28,270 nt of DNA from Neisseriaceae bacterium. GTDB taxonomy: Bacteria > Pseudomonadota > Gammaproteobacteria > Burkholderiales > Neisseriaceae. Every line of letters begins with the position of its first letter. Position 1 is the first letter of the stretch. The stretch lies in contig JAFSQZ010000057.1 of NCBI GenBank assembly GCA_017446355.1, positions 1-28,270 on the forward strand, read 5' to 3'. Made by a program: the position numbers and the translations under genes. The notes under the pieces were generated by a model. It saw only the letters and a program-made list of their open reading frames with translations, ran no database searches and was not told the DNA's origin. Positions 1 through 6,989 of this stretch are shown in pieces.

Positions 1-202
1 GACGAAGTCATCAAGCCAAAATCTCATCGGTTTCTTGCAATAAATGATGCTATCACCTGCCTTATTTTTTTGTAAAACAATGCAGCAGAATTAGGGTTAA
101 TCTGCAAAATATCAGCTGCACTTCTGGCTGTAACTTCTAATACAAAAAATTCAAGTAATTTTCTTTGCACAGATTTCTTGTGTTACAACGAGTTATCTTC
201 AT
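1..202 (-). pseudogene. IS1016-like (IS1595 family) transposase, N-terminal remnant, frameshifted
   Basis: Read on the minus strand from the ATG at 202, the sequence gives MKITRC, then a shift of one base, then KKSVQRKLLEFFVLEVTARS followed by AADILQINPNSAALFYKKIR. This matches, as I remember it, the N-terminus of IS1016-type transposases, which begins MKITHC and continues KKS.QKKLLEFFVLEVTARSAA. One base seems to be missing near 181-184, which puts a TAA in frame. A second in-frame stop (TGA) follows ARNR near position 28, and similarity fades there. The element runs off the left edge of the window. It is dead as it stands. The end of the IS is probably near 240, where GGGCTGTATTAG begins on the minus strand. 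Family assignment is from recalled sequence; the frameshift is read directly. Confidence 0.75.
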
Positions 203-228
203 TTTTGCAGTCTATCATAACTGCTAAT

Positions 229-639
229 CTAATACAGCCCTAAAATAATTACTATTACGATTATCCCCACTACAATCCATAACCAAATGGGTTGTTTTTC
301 TTCTTTGTGGTGTTGGTTTGGACGATTTTGTTTGCTTTGTTTACGATGTGGTGCGTATTGTTTTGTTTTAGGTATCGTGAGTTTTATTTCAGGTGTTGTG
401 AGTTCTATTTTAGGCGTTATGTGTTTTCTGTTTTTATCTAGGTATGTGGCTTGCTTGACTTCGGTTTTGCCTTTTTGCTCATTAAATGTTGTTTCAAATT
501 CAATTTTTTCACCGATTTCTGGGGCTGGATTACGGATATTGAGTGTGGATATGTGAATAAATATTTCTGTGCCTGTAATCTCTTCTTTGACGAAACCGAA
601 ACCGCGTTCGTTGTCCCAACGAATAATTGTTCCTTGCAT
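229..639 (-). CDS. Cold-shock-domain protein with one C-terminal membrane segment, tail probably truncated by IS
   Basis: 136 aa. Residues 1-68 form a cold-shock (OB-fold) domain with both RNA-binding motifs: RGFGFV (RNP1) at about 12-17 and EIFIHIS (RNP2) at about 25-31. A Thr/Pro/Lys-rich linker follows (about 70-113). A hydrophobic helix (WLWIVVGIIVIVIILGLY) ends the protein. Proteins with this layout usually continue after the helix, with DUF1294 membrane helices or an Excalibur-type Cys-rich domain. Here the last codons GGG CTG TAT TAG coincide with the likely terminus of the adjacent IS1016-like element, so the original C-terminus has probably been replaced. The ATG has a good ribosome site (GGTAAGGAAAA). 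It lies 19 bp after the nuclease-like gene on the same strand and may share its transcript. RNA binding is inferred from the domain. Confidence 0.8.
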   Translation of the reverse strand: MQGTIIRWDNERGFGFVKEEITGTEIFIHISTLNIRNPAPEIGEKIEFETTFNEQKGKTEVKQATYLDKNRKHITPKIELTTPEIKLTIPKTKQYAPHRKQSKQNRPNQHHKEEKQPIWLWIVVGIIVIVIILGLY

Positions 640-658
640 TTTATTTTTCCTTACCTAA

Positions 659-1711
659 TTAAATGAGTGGTTTTACTTTTTCTACAAAATGATTTAAGTC
701 ACAAAAACGTACGGGATACATTTTTTCAAATGCGTCCGCTTGTGCTTTATCAATTTCTGCCGCTAAAACCAACCAGTTTTTTGTTGGGATATTGATTTTT
801 TTGCAAATACGGATAAATTTATCAAGATGCTGCCTGAATTCTCCTGATTTGCATTCAATAAATATAGGCATTTTGTTTTCTGGTTTAAAAACAATGTCAA
901 ATTCGTGTTTATCACCGTTGCTGTGTTGAATAATCACTGAACGTGCGATGGAGAATTTTTTGCCTTGCGCATGGGTTTCTTTTAATAATTTGATTAGGGC
1001 AAACCATTCTAACCAGCTTCCTAAAAAGAATTTTTTGACTGGTTCTGCCATATTTAATGTTAGTCGTATTTTTTTATCGTTTGAGTGATAGATGTATTTG
1101 GCAAACATCGTGTATTCAAATAATTGTTTGAATATTTTTTGTAATTTTTGGGTTTGTTGTTGTGGTAAATTGATACAGTCAATGGTTAAGGTTTGTTTGT
1201 TATTTGAGTATAAATAACGAAGGGTTTTTAAGTGTTTTTCTAATAGCGAAAAGTTTTCACCAATGAGTTCTGCCGATTCGTCAAAGTAGCCTGACATATC
1301 TACCGCTGAATAGTCAAATGTTGCAACGATGTTTTTGCTGTCTAGGTATTTTTTAATTTCATCGTGTTGTTGTTTGTTGGCAAAGAAGTCTGTGTTGTTT
1401 AAGGCTGCCTGAACAGGTTTTTTATTGGTTGTTTTGCTTGTTTTGGCTTGGTTTTGTTGCGGATTGTGTGTTTTGGCAACTTGTTGAGATTGTTTAACAC
1501 TTTCATTTGTTTCAACGATATTTGCGTTGTTTTCTTTGAGTGCTTTTAGTTCTTTGGATACGGCAAAATATTGTTTGAGCAGTGCTTGAATATAAAACAC
1601 TGTGTCATAAACTTGCACGTTATTTTGACATTTGGCACAAATGGCTGTGGTGTTGTGTGCTTGTGTGGTTTCGGCAATTGTGCCGCATTGATTGCAACGA
1701 TAAATGCTCAT
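659..1711 (-). CDS. Zinc-ribbon, PD-(D/E)XK nuclease-like protein of unknown role
   Basis: 350 aa from the ATG at 1711, preferred over the GTG at 1747 because AAAAGGGAG sits 7-8 bases upstream. Residues 6-28 form a zinc ribbon (CxxC at 6/9 and 25/28). Residues about 55-105 are a polar Gln/Asn/Lys linker. A helical region follows to about 225. The C-terminal third has the pattern of a PD-(D/E)XK nuclease fold: G-S-W-L-E (Glu235), E-F-D (Asp272) and I-E-C-K (Glu286, Lys288). The GxWLE plus ECK arrangement resembles the nuclease half of DUF1887/Card1-type proteins; I do not see a CARF domain. A DUS at 1402-1413 encodes the VQAAL stretch. The gene is preceded by a leader ORF with a tetranucleotide repeat, which may switch its translation. 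The nuclease fold is inferred from motifs; the substrate is unknown. Confidence 0.7.
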   Translation of the reverse strand: MSIYRCNQCGTIAETTQAHNTTAICAKCQNNVQVYDTVFYIQALLKQYFAVSKELKALKENNANIVETNESVKQSQQVAKTHNPQQNQAKTSKTTNKKPVQAALNNTDFFANKQQHDEIKKYLDSKNIVATFDYSAVDMSGYFDESAELIGENFSLLEKHLKTLRYLYSNNKQTLTIDCINLPQQQTQKLQKIFKQLFEYTMFAKYIYHSNDKKIRLTLNMAEPVKKFFLGSWLEWFALIKLLKETHAQGKKFSIARSVIIQHSNGDKHEFDIVFKPENKMPIFIECKSGEFRQHLDKFIRICKKINIPTKNWLVLAAEIDKAQADAFEKMYPVRFCDLNHFVEKVKPLI

Positions 1712-1751
1712 TATTGCGCTCCCTTTTGTTGGGCAGACGCAATCCACCCAT

Positions 1752-1814
1752 TTATCTGATTAAATTGAAAATGGTGTATAATTTCGTTCGTTCGTTCGTT
1801 CGTTCGTTCGTCAT
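1752..1814 (-). CDS. Short leader ORF carrying a (CGAA)7 repeat, upstream of the nuclease-like gene
   Basis: A 20-codon ORF too short for ordinary gene callers. It has a strong ribosome site (AAAGGAT, 7 bases before the ATG at 1814), then ATG-A-(CGAA)7, encoding TNER repeats, then LYTIFNLIR and TAA at 1752-1754. With eight repeats the frame would instead stay open through 24 further codons and end in TAA at 1711-1713, overlapping the nuclease ATG as TAATG. With six repeats it would stop at 1760-1762. The repeat count therefore sets where the leader ends relative to the next start codon. Whether it is translated is inferred from the ribosome site only. Confidence 0.5.
   Translation of the reverse strand: MTNERTNERTKLYTIFNLIR
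1783..1810 (-). repeat. Tetranucleotide tract, (TTCG)7 on plus / (CGAA)7 on minus
   Basis: Seven perfect copies of a 4-base unit. Tracts of this kind are classic slipped-strand phase-variation sites in Neisseria and Haemophilus. It starts one base after an ATG with a good ribosome site, so each gained or lost copy shifts the reading frame. Confidence 0.95.
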
Positions 1815-1841
1815 TATTTTATCCTTTGTTTTTTAAATTGT

Positions 1842-1858
1842 TTTCAGGCTGCCTGAAA
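1842..1858. repeat. DNA uptake sequence, palindromic form
   Basis: TTTCAGGCTGCCTGAAA. It reads AGGCTGCCTGAA on plus and AGGCAGCCTGAA on minus. It lies in the 262-bp non-coding stretch between the leader ORF and xerD. A second, one-way copy (TTCAGGCTGCCT) is at 1954-1965. I see no gene in 1815-2076. Confidence 0.95.
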
Positions 1859-2076
1859 GAATGGGTTATCTGTAAACAATCGTCATAAAGATATTTCAAG
1901 TTGCTTAATCTTTTCGTCAACGCAAGTCGCGATTATACACTATCTGATGAGTTTTCAGGCTGCCTTTGATTATTTCTTGAAAACGAAAACCTTTAAAATC
2001 TGCTTTTATTTCTCTATTCGTTATTAACGCTGCTTTGTTTATTGTTTGTCTTTTGTCATCACCTGTGGTGAATACC

Positions 2077-2955
2077 TTATTTTGAACGCGGATGAAATTG
2101 ATTGACAACTTGTTGTAAACGTATGTCGGCAACGTGGGTGTAAATTTGTGTGGTGGATAAGTCGGCGTGTCCTAAAAGCAGTTGCACCACGCGTAAATCT
2201 GCGCCGTGATTGACTAAATGTGTGGCAAAAGCGTGGCGTAAACCGTGTGGAGAAAGTTGTTCGATGCCTACTTGCAAAGCGTATTTTTTTACAATTAACC
2301 AAGCCAGTTGTCGTGTAATCGCGGTTCTTTTTTGCGAAATAAATACCGCGTGATGTTGTTGATTTTTTAATAACAAGAGGCGTGCTTGGGTTAAGTAAGC
2401 GTCCAACCAATACACGGATTCTTGCCCTAGTGGAACAATGCGTTGTTTATTGCCTTTACCAATGGTGTTTACCATTCCTGTTTGCAAATTGATTTCATTC
2501 AGTTGCAAAGCACAGGCTTCACTAACCCGTAAACCTGTGGCGTAAAGCAGTTCCAAGAAAGCTTTATCGCGTAAACCGTGTGGTGTTTCAATATCGGGTG
2601 CAGCTAAAAGTGCGTCTATCTGTTTCTCAGTGATTAAAGGGGGAAGTGTGCGCTCTTGTTTACCACTTTTGAGTTCTGTAGTGGGGTTGTCGGCACGTTG
2701 TTTTGTGTCGTTTAGCCAGCGATACAGTTTTTTTACAGCAGCTAATGTGCGTGCTTGTGATCGTGGGTGTTCGTTAGATACATAAATAGCATCTGCCAAA
2801 TCAGTAGTTTGGGCGCGATAAAAATCACAGTGTTGCGCTGACAAGCGTTGCGCCACTTTGTTTAAATCGCGCCGATAGGCAGCAAGCGTATTATCTGCTA
2901 ATCGTTCTTGTAACCAAAGATGATCCAGATGTTGTGAAATAAGCTCTTCCGACAT
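2077..2955 (-). CDS. xerD: Tyrosine recombinase XerD
   Basis: 292 aa from the ATG at 2955. It acts with XerC at the chromosomal dif site to resolve dimers before cell division. The N-terminal SAM-like DNA-binding domain covers about 1-90. The catalytic domain carries Arg143 (ATGLR), Lys167 region (GKGNKQ), His237-xx-Arg240 (SPHGLRHAFATH), His263 (LLLGH) and the nucleophile Tyr272 (STTQIYTH). The C-terminus (VVNQFHPRSK) is typical of XerD rather than XerC. The start codon abuts a DUS, whose final A is the A of the ATG, and there is no clear ribosome site. It lies 29 bp downstream of the Cys-rich gene, so translation may depend on that gene. A longer open frame back to 3015 reads through the DUS and is less likely. 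Confidence 0.93.
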   Translation of the reverse strand: MSEELISQHLDHLWLQERLADNTLAAYRRDLNKVAQRLSAQHCDFYRAQTTDLADAIYVSNEHPRSQARTLAAVKKLYRWLNDTKQRADNPTTELKSGKQERTLPPLITEKQIDALLAAPDIETPHGLRDKAFLELLYATGLRVSEACALQLNEINLQTGMVNTIGKGNKQRIVPLGQESVYWLDAYLTQARLLLLKNQQHHAVFISQKRTAITRQLAWLIVKKYALQVGIEQLSPHGLRHAFATHLVNHGADLRVVQLLLGHADLSTTQIYTHVADIRLQQVVNQFHPRSK

Positions 2956-2971
2956 TTCAGGCAGCCTGAAA
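2955..2971. repeat. DNA uptake sequence, palindromic, at the xerD start
   Basis: TTTCAGGCAGCCTGAAA on plus. On the minus strand it ends ...CTGAAATG, so the DUS supplies the first base of the xerD start codon and occupies the place where a ribosome site would be. Confidence 0.93.
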
Positions 2972-2984
2972 ACGTGTGTTTTAT

Positions 2985-3311
2985 TTAGTGGTGGCAACCA
3001 CAGCCGCAGCCACAACCTTTTTCTTCTTTCTCACATTCACACTCTTCGTTTCCACAACCACATTCAGCAACATTGTCTAATTGACGACCTTCAACCATCA
3101 GCAATAATTGCTCTAAACTGTGCATACCTTCTACAACAAAACTTTTTCCACCTGTTTGTGCGTCAGGAGCCAAGACAACAGCTGTGCCATTTTCTAAATC
3201 GGCAATCCAGTAGTCGTTTTCGGTGTTGTACATAGGTGTTTGTGTGGGAATATTGATTCCTGTTTGCGCTTGCATCAATTCAGCTGCATCGTGAGAGTTT
3301 AAGTGTGCCAT
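2985..3311 (-). CDS. Small protein with Cys/His-rich C-terminal tail, probably metal-binding
   Basis: 108 aa from MAHLNSHDA, chosen because CAGGAG lies at good spacing before the ATG. Residues 1-80 look like a small soluble acidic domain I do not recognise. From about residue 83 the tail is ECGCGNEECECEKEEKG followed by GCGCGCGCHH, with nine Cys and two terminal His. This could bind zinc, copper or another soft metal. No signal peptide or membrane segment is present, so it is probably cytoplasmic. A candidate Fur operator overlaps its promoter. It is followed by xerD on the same strand. The metal role is inferred from composition and the upstream site only. Confidence 0.75.
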   Translation of the reverse strand: MAHLNSHDAAELMQAQTGINIPTQTPMYNTENDYWIADLENGTAVVLAPDAQTGGKSFVVEGMHSLEQLLLMVEGRQLDNVAECGCGNEECECEKEEKGCGCGCGCHH

Positions 3312-3342
3312 TTGATATATCTCCTGTTTTTGAGAATAAAAC

Positions 3343-3362
3343 ATCATTATATAATGATTATC
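3343..3362 (-). promoter_or_regulatory. Candidate Fur operator overlapping a -10 box
   Basis: The minus strand reads GATAATCATTATA at 3350-3362, which matches 12 of the 13 bases at the end of the Fur consensus (GATAATCATTATC). It runs into a perfect 16-bp palindrome ATCATTATATAATGAT at 3343-3358. A TATAAT on minus at 3346-3351 lies inside it. The -35 is weak (TTGCTT, 19 bp away). Metal-dependent repression of the Cys-rich gene is an inference. Confidence 0.5.
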
Positions 3363-3408
3363 TGATACAAAAGCAATGTAATAAAAATAATAATTGTATT
3401 CCCATTAT

Positions 3409-3425
3409 TTTCAGGCAGCCTGAAA
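3409..3425. repeat. DNA uptake sequence, palindromic
   Basis: TTTCAGGCAGCCTGAAA, just after the stop codon of the yihY-type gene (minus strand). Confidence 0.95.
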
Positions 3426-3428
3426 GGT

Positions 3429-4280
3429 TTAAACGCGATGAGAAAGTGTCCATTCAGACAAACAAGCCGTAAACACTGCACCACTCAACACAATAAGCCA
3501 TAAAACGTGTATCCACAACAAGAAAATCGGAATCGCTGCAAAAGCACCGTAAACCAATTCAAAATGACTTAAATGCTGCATATACCAAGCAAAACCTGTT
3601 TTCGTCAACTCCAAAAAAAGACTGGTTAACAACGCACCCAATAAAGCGATTTTAAAGGGAACAAAACAATTTGGAACAAGACGAAAAGTAAAATAAAACA
3701 ACAAGGTATCAATAATAAACGAAAATGCCCATTTTTGGCTGCCTTCAAAAATAGGGACTTGATGCAACAACTTTAACTGTAAAAAATACACAGAAACCGT
3801 GATGCTCACACCAATCAACACTGGCACAAGAATCAACAACAACACATAAATAGGAAGACGTATCCAAAGTGATCTTTGTTTGCGTACTTGCCAAATACGG
3901 TTAAACACCGTATCCAGCGTATGCACCATCATTAAAGAAGTGAGCATCATCGCCGCCAAACTGATGGTGGTCAGTTTGCCCGCATGCTGGTGAAAATCAT
4001 CAAGATAAACAGAAATACTGGCTGCACTTTGTGGCACAATCACTTCATGCACAAAATTCATAAACGCATCGGAAACATTACCAAAAAACGGCAACGCCGA
4101 TAAAATCACCAACACAATCGTCAGCAAAGGAACCAATGCTAACAATGTGGTATAAGTCAAGCTGGCAGCCATTTCAGGAACACGCACCCAATTAAAACGC
4201 TTCACCATCGCATAAAGCAATTTCAACCACTCATACCGAACACAGGCTGCCTGAAACCAATTGCGTATACTCTTCATCAA
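3429..4280 (-). CDS. YihY/UPF0761 family inner-membrane protein
   Basis: 283 aa. This family was once called RNase BN (rbn) in error; its function is not settled. The sequence shows the usual features: an N-terminal amphipathic stretch (WFQAACVRYEWL), SLTYTTLLALVPLLTIVL near residue 41, and about six hydrophobic segments, ending with AAIPIFLLWIHVLWLIVLSG. FQAAC near the N-terminus is encoded by a DUS at 4244-4255. The start codon overlaps the stop of the upstream LysR gene (ATGA), implying translational coupling. Some homologues carry a longer hydrophilic C-terminus; this one is short. Confidence 0.88.
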   Translation of the reverse strand: MMKSIRNWFQAACVRYEWLKLLYAMVKRFNWVRVPEMAASLTYTTLLALVPLLTIVLVILSALPFFGNVSDAFMNFVHEVIVPQSAASISVYLDDFHQHAGKLTTISLAAMMLTSLMMVHTLDTVFNRIWQVRKQRSLWIRLPIYVLLLILVPVLIGVSITVSVYFLQLKLLHQVPIFEGSQKWAFSFIIDTLLFYFTFRLVPNCFVPFKIALLGALLTSLFLELTKTGFAWYMQHLSHFELVYGAFAAIPIFLLWIHVLWLIVLSGAVFTACLSEWTLSHRV

Positions 4281-5224
4281 ATGGAAAAATCCTCAACAGC
4301 AGGGGTGTAAAGCAACTGATTGACACGCTCTTTATTTAACGATGGATTAAAATGCTCAATAAAATCATAAGCATATCCACGAATCAGCGCATCACTACGT
4401 AAAGAAATTTGGTAAAAAGACGTATCAAACAAAGACGAAACATCAAGTGCAACCAAATCCGAATCAAGTTGCGCATCAACAGCATTTTTATCCAGCAACG
4501 CCACCCCCAAACCCAAACGAACATAAGACTTCAATACTTCACTATCTGCCGACTGAAAAGCAACACGATAACGACTCAATCTCGCCCGTTGAAACGCACG
4601 TGATAACGTTGTTCCTGCTTGCAAAGCAAAATCATAAGTCAACAACGGATAACTCGTCAGTTCAGGCAGCGTAACAACAGGTTTCAAAGTCAAAGGATGC
4701 TCACGCGGCACCAATGCAGTATAACACCAAGTTTCGCACGGCAAGCGACGCAAATGACTCAATTCCGCATTCATATCCGTCCCAATCGCCAAATCCGCTT
4801 CACCATTAAAAACCCATTGTTCTATTTCACTAGGACTTCCCTGTTTAAGCACCAAATGCACATCAGGATAATGTTGCGTAAAAAACGACACCGTTTCAGG
4901 CAGCCTGAAACGAAGCATATGATGCGTTGCGGCAACAGTGAGCAATCCACTACTGGTATCAGAAAACTCACGACCAACATCTTTAATATTTTTCACTTCC
5001 CGCAAAACTTGGCTGGCCATTTCCAAAATCGCCTGTCCAGCCTGCGTAACCGCCACAATACGTTTACCACTGCGAATAAAAATCTGCACACCCAACTCAT
5101 CTTCCAGCATACGAATCTGCTTGGACACACCTGGTTGAGAAGTAAACAACGCATTCGCCGCATCAGACACATTCAAATTACGACGCAACACCTCTACTGC
5201 ATAACGCAATTGTTGTAATTTCAT
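4277..5224 (-). CDS. cysB: LysR-type transcriptional regulator, CysB-like
   Basis: 315 aa. An N-terminal winged helix-turn-helix (about 1-60: LQQLRYAVEVLRR...TSQPGVSKQIRMLEDELG) is followed by a periplasmic-binding-like effector domain (about 90-290). The HTH (NVSDAANALFTSQPGVSKQI), AATHHMLRFRLP and the length are close to CysB/Cbl regulators, which control sulfate assimilation in response to O-acetylserine or N-acetylserine. A palindromic DUS at 4894-4910 encodes the FRLPET part of the effector domain. It has a strong ribosome site (CAAGGAGAG) and a good promoter. Its stop overlaps the next gene start. CysB identity is fairly likely; no cys genes are in the window to confirm it. Confidence 0.82.
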   Translation of the reverse strand: MKLQQLRYAVEVLRRNLNVSDAANALFTSQPGVSKQIRMLEDELGVQIFIRSGKRIVAVTQAGQAILEMASQVLREVKNIKDVGREFSDTSSGLLTVAATHHMLRFRLPETVSFFTQHYPDVHLVLKQGSPSEIEQWVFNGEADLAIGTDMNAELSHLRRLPCETWCYTALVPREHPLTLKPVVTLPELTSYPLLTYDFALQAGTTLSRAFQRARLSRYRVAFQSADSEVLKSYVRLGLGVALLDKNAVDAQLDSDLVALDVSSLFDTSFYQISLRSDALIRGYAYDFIEHFNPSLNKERVNQLLYTPAVEDFSI

Positions 5225-5302
5225 ATCACTCTCCTTGAAACCTATGCAAAAACCATTACTTCAAACGCGCTTTCCACAAAATACACGTTTTGCACAAGTT
5301 TT

Positions 5303-5331
5303 TTTATACCAACTAATGTAGCATAGGACAA
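5303..5331 (-). promoter_or_regulatory. Predicted sigma-70 promoter for the cysB-like gene
   Basis: On minus: TTGTCC (5326-5331), a 17-bp spacer, TATAAA (5303-5308). It lies about 80 bp upstream of the start codon and points toward the cysB-like/yihY pair. Confidence 0.6.
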
Positions 5332-5450
5332 CTAAAAACCATATCGTTTTTTTCAACAACAAGCACTCAAAACATTTTCCATTCACAAAAACAAAATTAA
5401 AATAAAGTGTTTAAAAGTGATGCAAACTATGGTAAAAACGCATTTTGTCA

Positions 5451-5479
5451 TTGACAAAAGAAAAAATGTAAAATATAGT
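5451..5479 (+). promoter_or_regulatory. Predicted sigma-70 promoter for rmpM
   Basis: TTGACA (5451-5456), a 17-bp spacer, TATAGT (5474-5479). This is close to consensus, as expected for an abundant outer-membrane protein. The leader to the ATG at 5574 is about 90 bases. Confidence 0.75.
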
Positions 5480-5573
5480 TTACAAATGTTATTGGATTTG
5501 ATGGGCATATCCGTTCAAATCCTTGCATATAGTGAAATATTTCGCTAAACCTTTTTTCGAAACGAGGGAACAT

Positions 5574-6266
5574 ATGACTAAACAAGTAAAAGTAAGCGCA
5601 TTGATTGCTGCTTTATTAGCTTCTACAGCTACAATGGCTGCGGTTGATGAAAGCCGTATGCATATTCAAGGTGATGAACACACTCATGGTCTCACTGTAT
5701 CAGGTCAAGCTCACGAAGTTGTTGTAAACAACTACGGCGAATGCTGGGAAAACACATACTTTGATAAAAACAACGCTCCAGTTGGTTGTGGTGGTGTTGC
5801 TCCTGCTGCTGAAAAACGTTATGAAACTGTTGTTGTTGAAGATGTTAAACGCTTGCAATCTGAATTCTTGTTCGGATTTGACAAAGACCAATTGCGTCCA
5901 GAAGGCATTACTACTTTAAACGGTATCGCAGCTGATTTGGCTAATGCAAACGTACAATCTGTACGTGTTGAAGGTCATACTGACTTCATGGGTACTGAAA
6001 AATACAACCAAGCATTGTCTGAACGTCGCGCTAACGTTGTGAAAAACTACTTAGTAAGCCAAGGCGTTCCAGCAGAAAAAATTGAAGCTGTTGGTTTAGG
6101 TGAAAGCCAAGCCAAAATGACTGCTTCTTGCCAAGCACAAGTTGCTGGTATCAAAAACAAAGCGAAAAAACGTGCTGAGTTGATCGCTTGTATTGAACCA
6201 GACCGTCGCACTGATATTCGTATTCGTGCAGCCGTACAACGCGAAATTCAAAAAGTAGTTGAATAA
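5574..6266 (+). CDS. rmpM: OmpA-family outer membrane protein, RmpM (class 4) type
   Basis: 230 aa from MTKQVKVSALIA, with GAGGGAA upstream. A signal peptide (about 1-22, ending ATMA/A) is followed by the neisserial-type segment NNYGECWENTYFDK. A linker follows, then an OmpA C-terminal peptidoglycan-binding domain (about 95-220: FLFGFDKDQLRPEG, VEGHTDFMGTEKYNQALSER, GLGESQA, IEPDRRTDIRI). In Neisseria, RmpM associates with porins and anchors the outer membrane to peptidoglycan. Compared with the meningococcal protein it has a His-rich insert after the signal (MHIQGDEHTHG) and lacks the Pro/Glu hinge and the C-terminal His tail. It ends at a strong terminator. Confidence 0.92.
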   Translation: MTKQVKVSALIAALLASTATMAAVDESRMHIQGDEHTHGLTVSGQAHEVVVNNYGECWENTYFDKNNAPVGCGGVAPAAEKRYETVVVEDVKRLQSEFLFGFDKDQLRPEGITTLNGIAADLANANVQSVRVEGHTDFMGTEKYNQALSERRANVVKNYLVSQGVPAEKIEAVGLGESQAKMTASCQAQVAGIKNKAKKRAELIACIEPDRRTDIRIRAAVQREIQKVVE

Positions 6267-6283
6267 TCTACTCGCTCCATAAC

Positions 6284-6324
6284 ACAAAGCCGAATCTAAT
6301 CTTTTGGGTTCGGCTTTGTTTTTA
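6284..6324 (+). terminator. Rho-independent terminator after rmpM
   Basis: An 11-bp stem ACAAAGCCGAA / TTCGGCTTTGT (6284-6294 and 6309-6319) followed by a T run. Confidence 0.9.
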
Positions 6325-6391
6325 GATACAGTTTACCAACTGTTTAATAAAATAATGTTTATCCATTAAGAAAGTAAAGAAAGAAGAGACT

Positions 6392-6871
6392 ATGAGTGAA
6401 CAAGATCAAAACACCCAAAATGAACAAGCTCATTTCAGTGTAGATAAAATTTATGTTAAAGATTTATCTTTGGAAGTGCCGCATGGCGCACCAATTTTTC
6501 TTGAACAAGAAGCACCAGAAGTTGAAATGAACATCAGAACGGATAGCCAATCATTAAACGATGGTTATTACGAATGCAGTTTAATTATCACAGTTACTGC
6601 AAAATTAAAAGATGGACGCATTGTATTTTTAAATGAAGTTACTCAATCAGGCATTTTCCAGATTGTAGGGCTGCCTGAAGAAGATTTGCAACTATTGGTG
6701 GGCATTGCCGCGCCTAATATACTATTCCCTTATGCGCGTGAAACCGTGTCCAACACCACAACTCGTGCAGGATTTCCACCCATTGTGTTAGCACCCATCA
6801 ATTTTGAAGCAATGTATTATCAAGCACAAGCAGAGAAAGCTCAACAACAAGAAAAAGCTAAATCTAAATAA
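6392..6871 (+). CDS. secB: Protein-export chaperone SecB
   Basis: 159 aa. SecB forms a tetramer that keeps preproteins unfolded and passes them to SecA. Family signatures are clear: IYVKDLSLEVPHGAPIF near residue 20, IFQIVGLPEEDLQLLVGIAAPNILFPYARE at about 88-117, and GFPPIVLAPINFEAMY near the C-terminus. GLPEE is encoded by a near-match to the DUS at about 6668-6679. The ATG has AAGAAGAGA upstream. The Gln/Lys-rich tail (AQQQEKAKSK) is usual for the family. It stands alone between two terminators. Confidence 0.96.
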   Translation: MSEQDQNTQNEQAHFSVDKIYVKDLSLEVPHGAPIFLEQEAPEVEMNIRTDSQSLNDGYYECSLIITVTAKLKDGRIVFLNEVTQSGIFQIVGLPEEDLQLLVGIAAPNILFPYARETVSNTTTRAGFPPIVLAPINFEAMYYQAQAEKAQQQEKAKSK

Positions 6872-6885
6872 TGCTTTTCTTTTTC

Positions 6886-6932
6886 ACGCAAATAATCCGT
6901 CTTACCAGCAAAAGCGGATTATTTGCGTTTCA
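6886..6932 (+). terminator. Terminator-like hairpin after secB, running into a DUS
   Basis: A 14-bp perfect stem ACGCAAATAATCCG / CGGATTATTTGCGT (6886-6899 and 6915-6928). Only TTT follows, and these bases begin the palindromic DUS at 6928-6944. Confidence 0.75.
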
Positions 6933-6944
6933 GGCAGCCTGAAA
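6928..6944. repeat. DNA uptake sequence, palindromic
   Basis: TTTCAGGCAGCCTGAAA, directly joined to the 3' arm of the secB hairpin. Confidence 0.95.
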
Positions 6945-6989
6945 CTTTGTAAACACCTGATACCACATCATTATCGCTTTGCGAAAAGG

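Noticed and set aside
1712..1747. GTG start giving 12 extra residues on the nuclease-like protein
   Set aside because: MDCVCPTKGSAI has no ribosome site, and AAAAGGGAG is correctly placed for the ATG at 1711.
1582..1836. Plus-strand ORF running through the TTCG repeat
   Set aside because: It lies antisense to the nuclease-like gene, has no ribosome site, and its sequence looks like a shadow. The minus-strand ATG before the repeat has a clear ribosome site.
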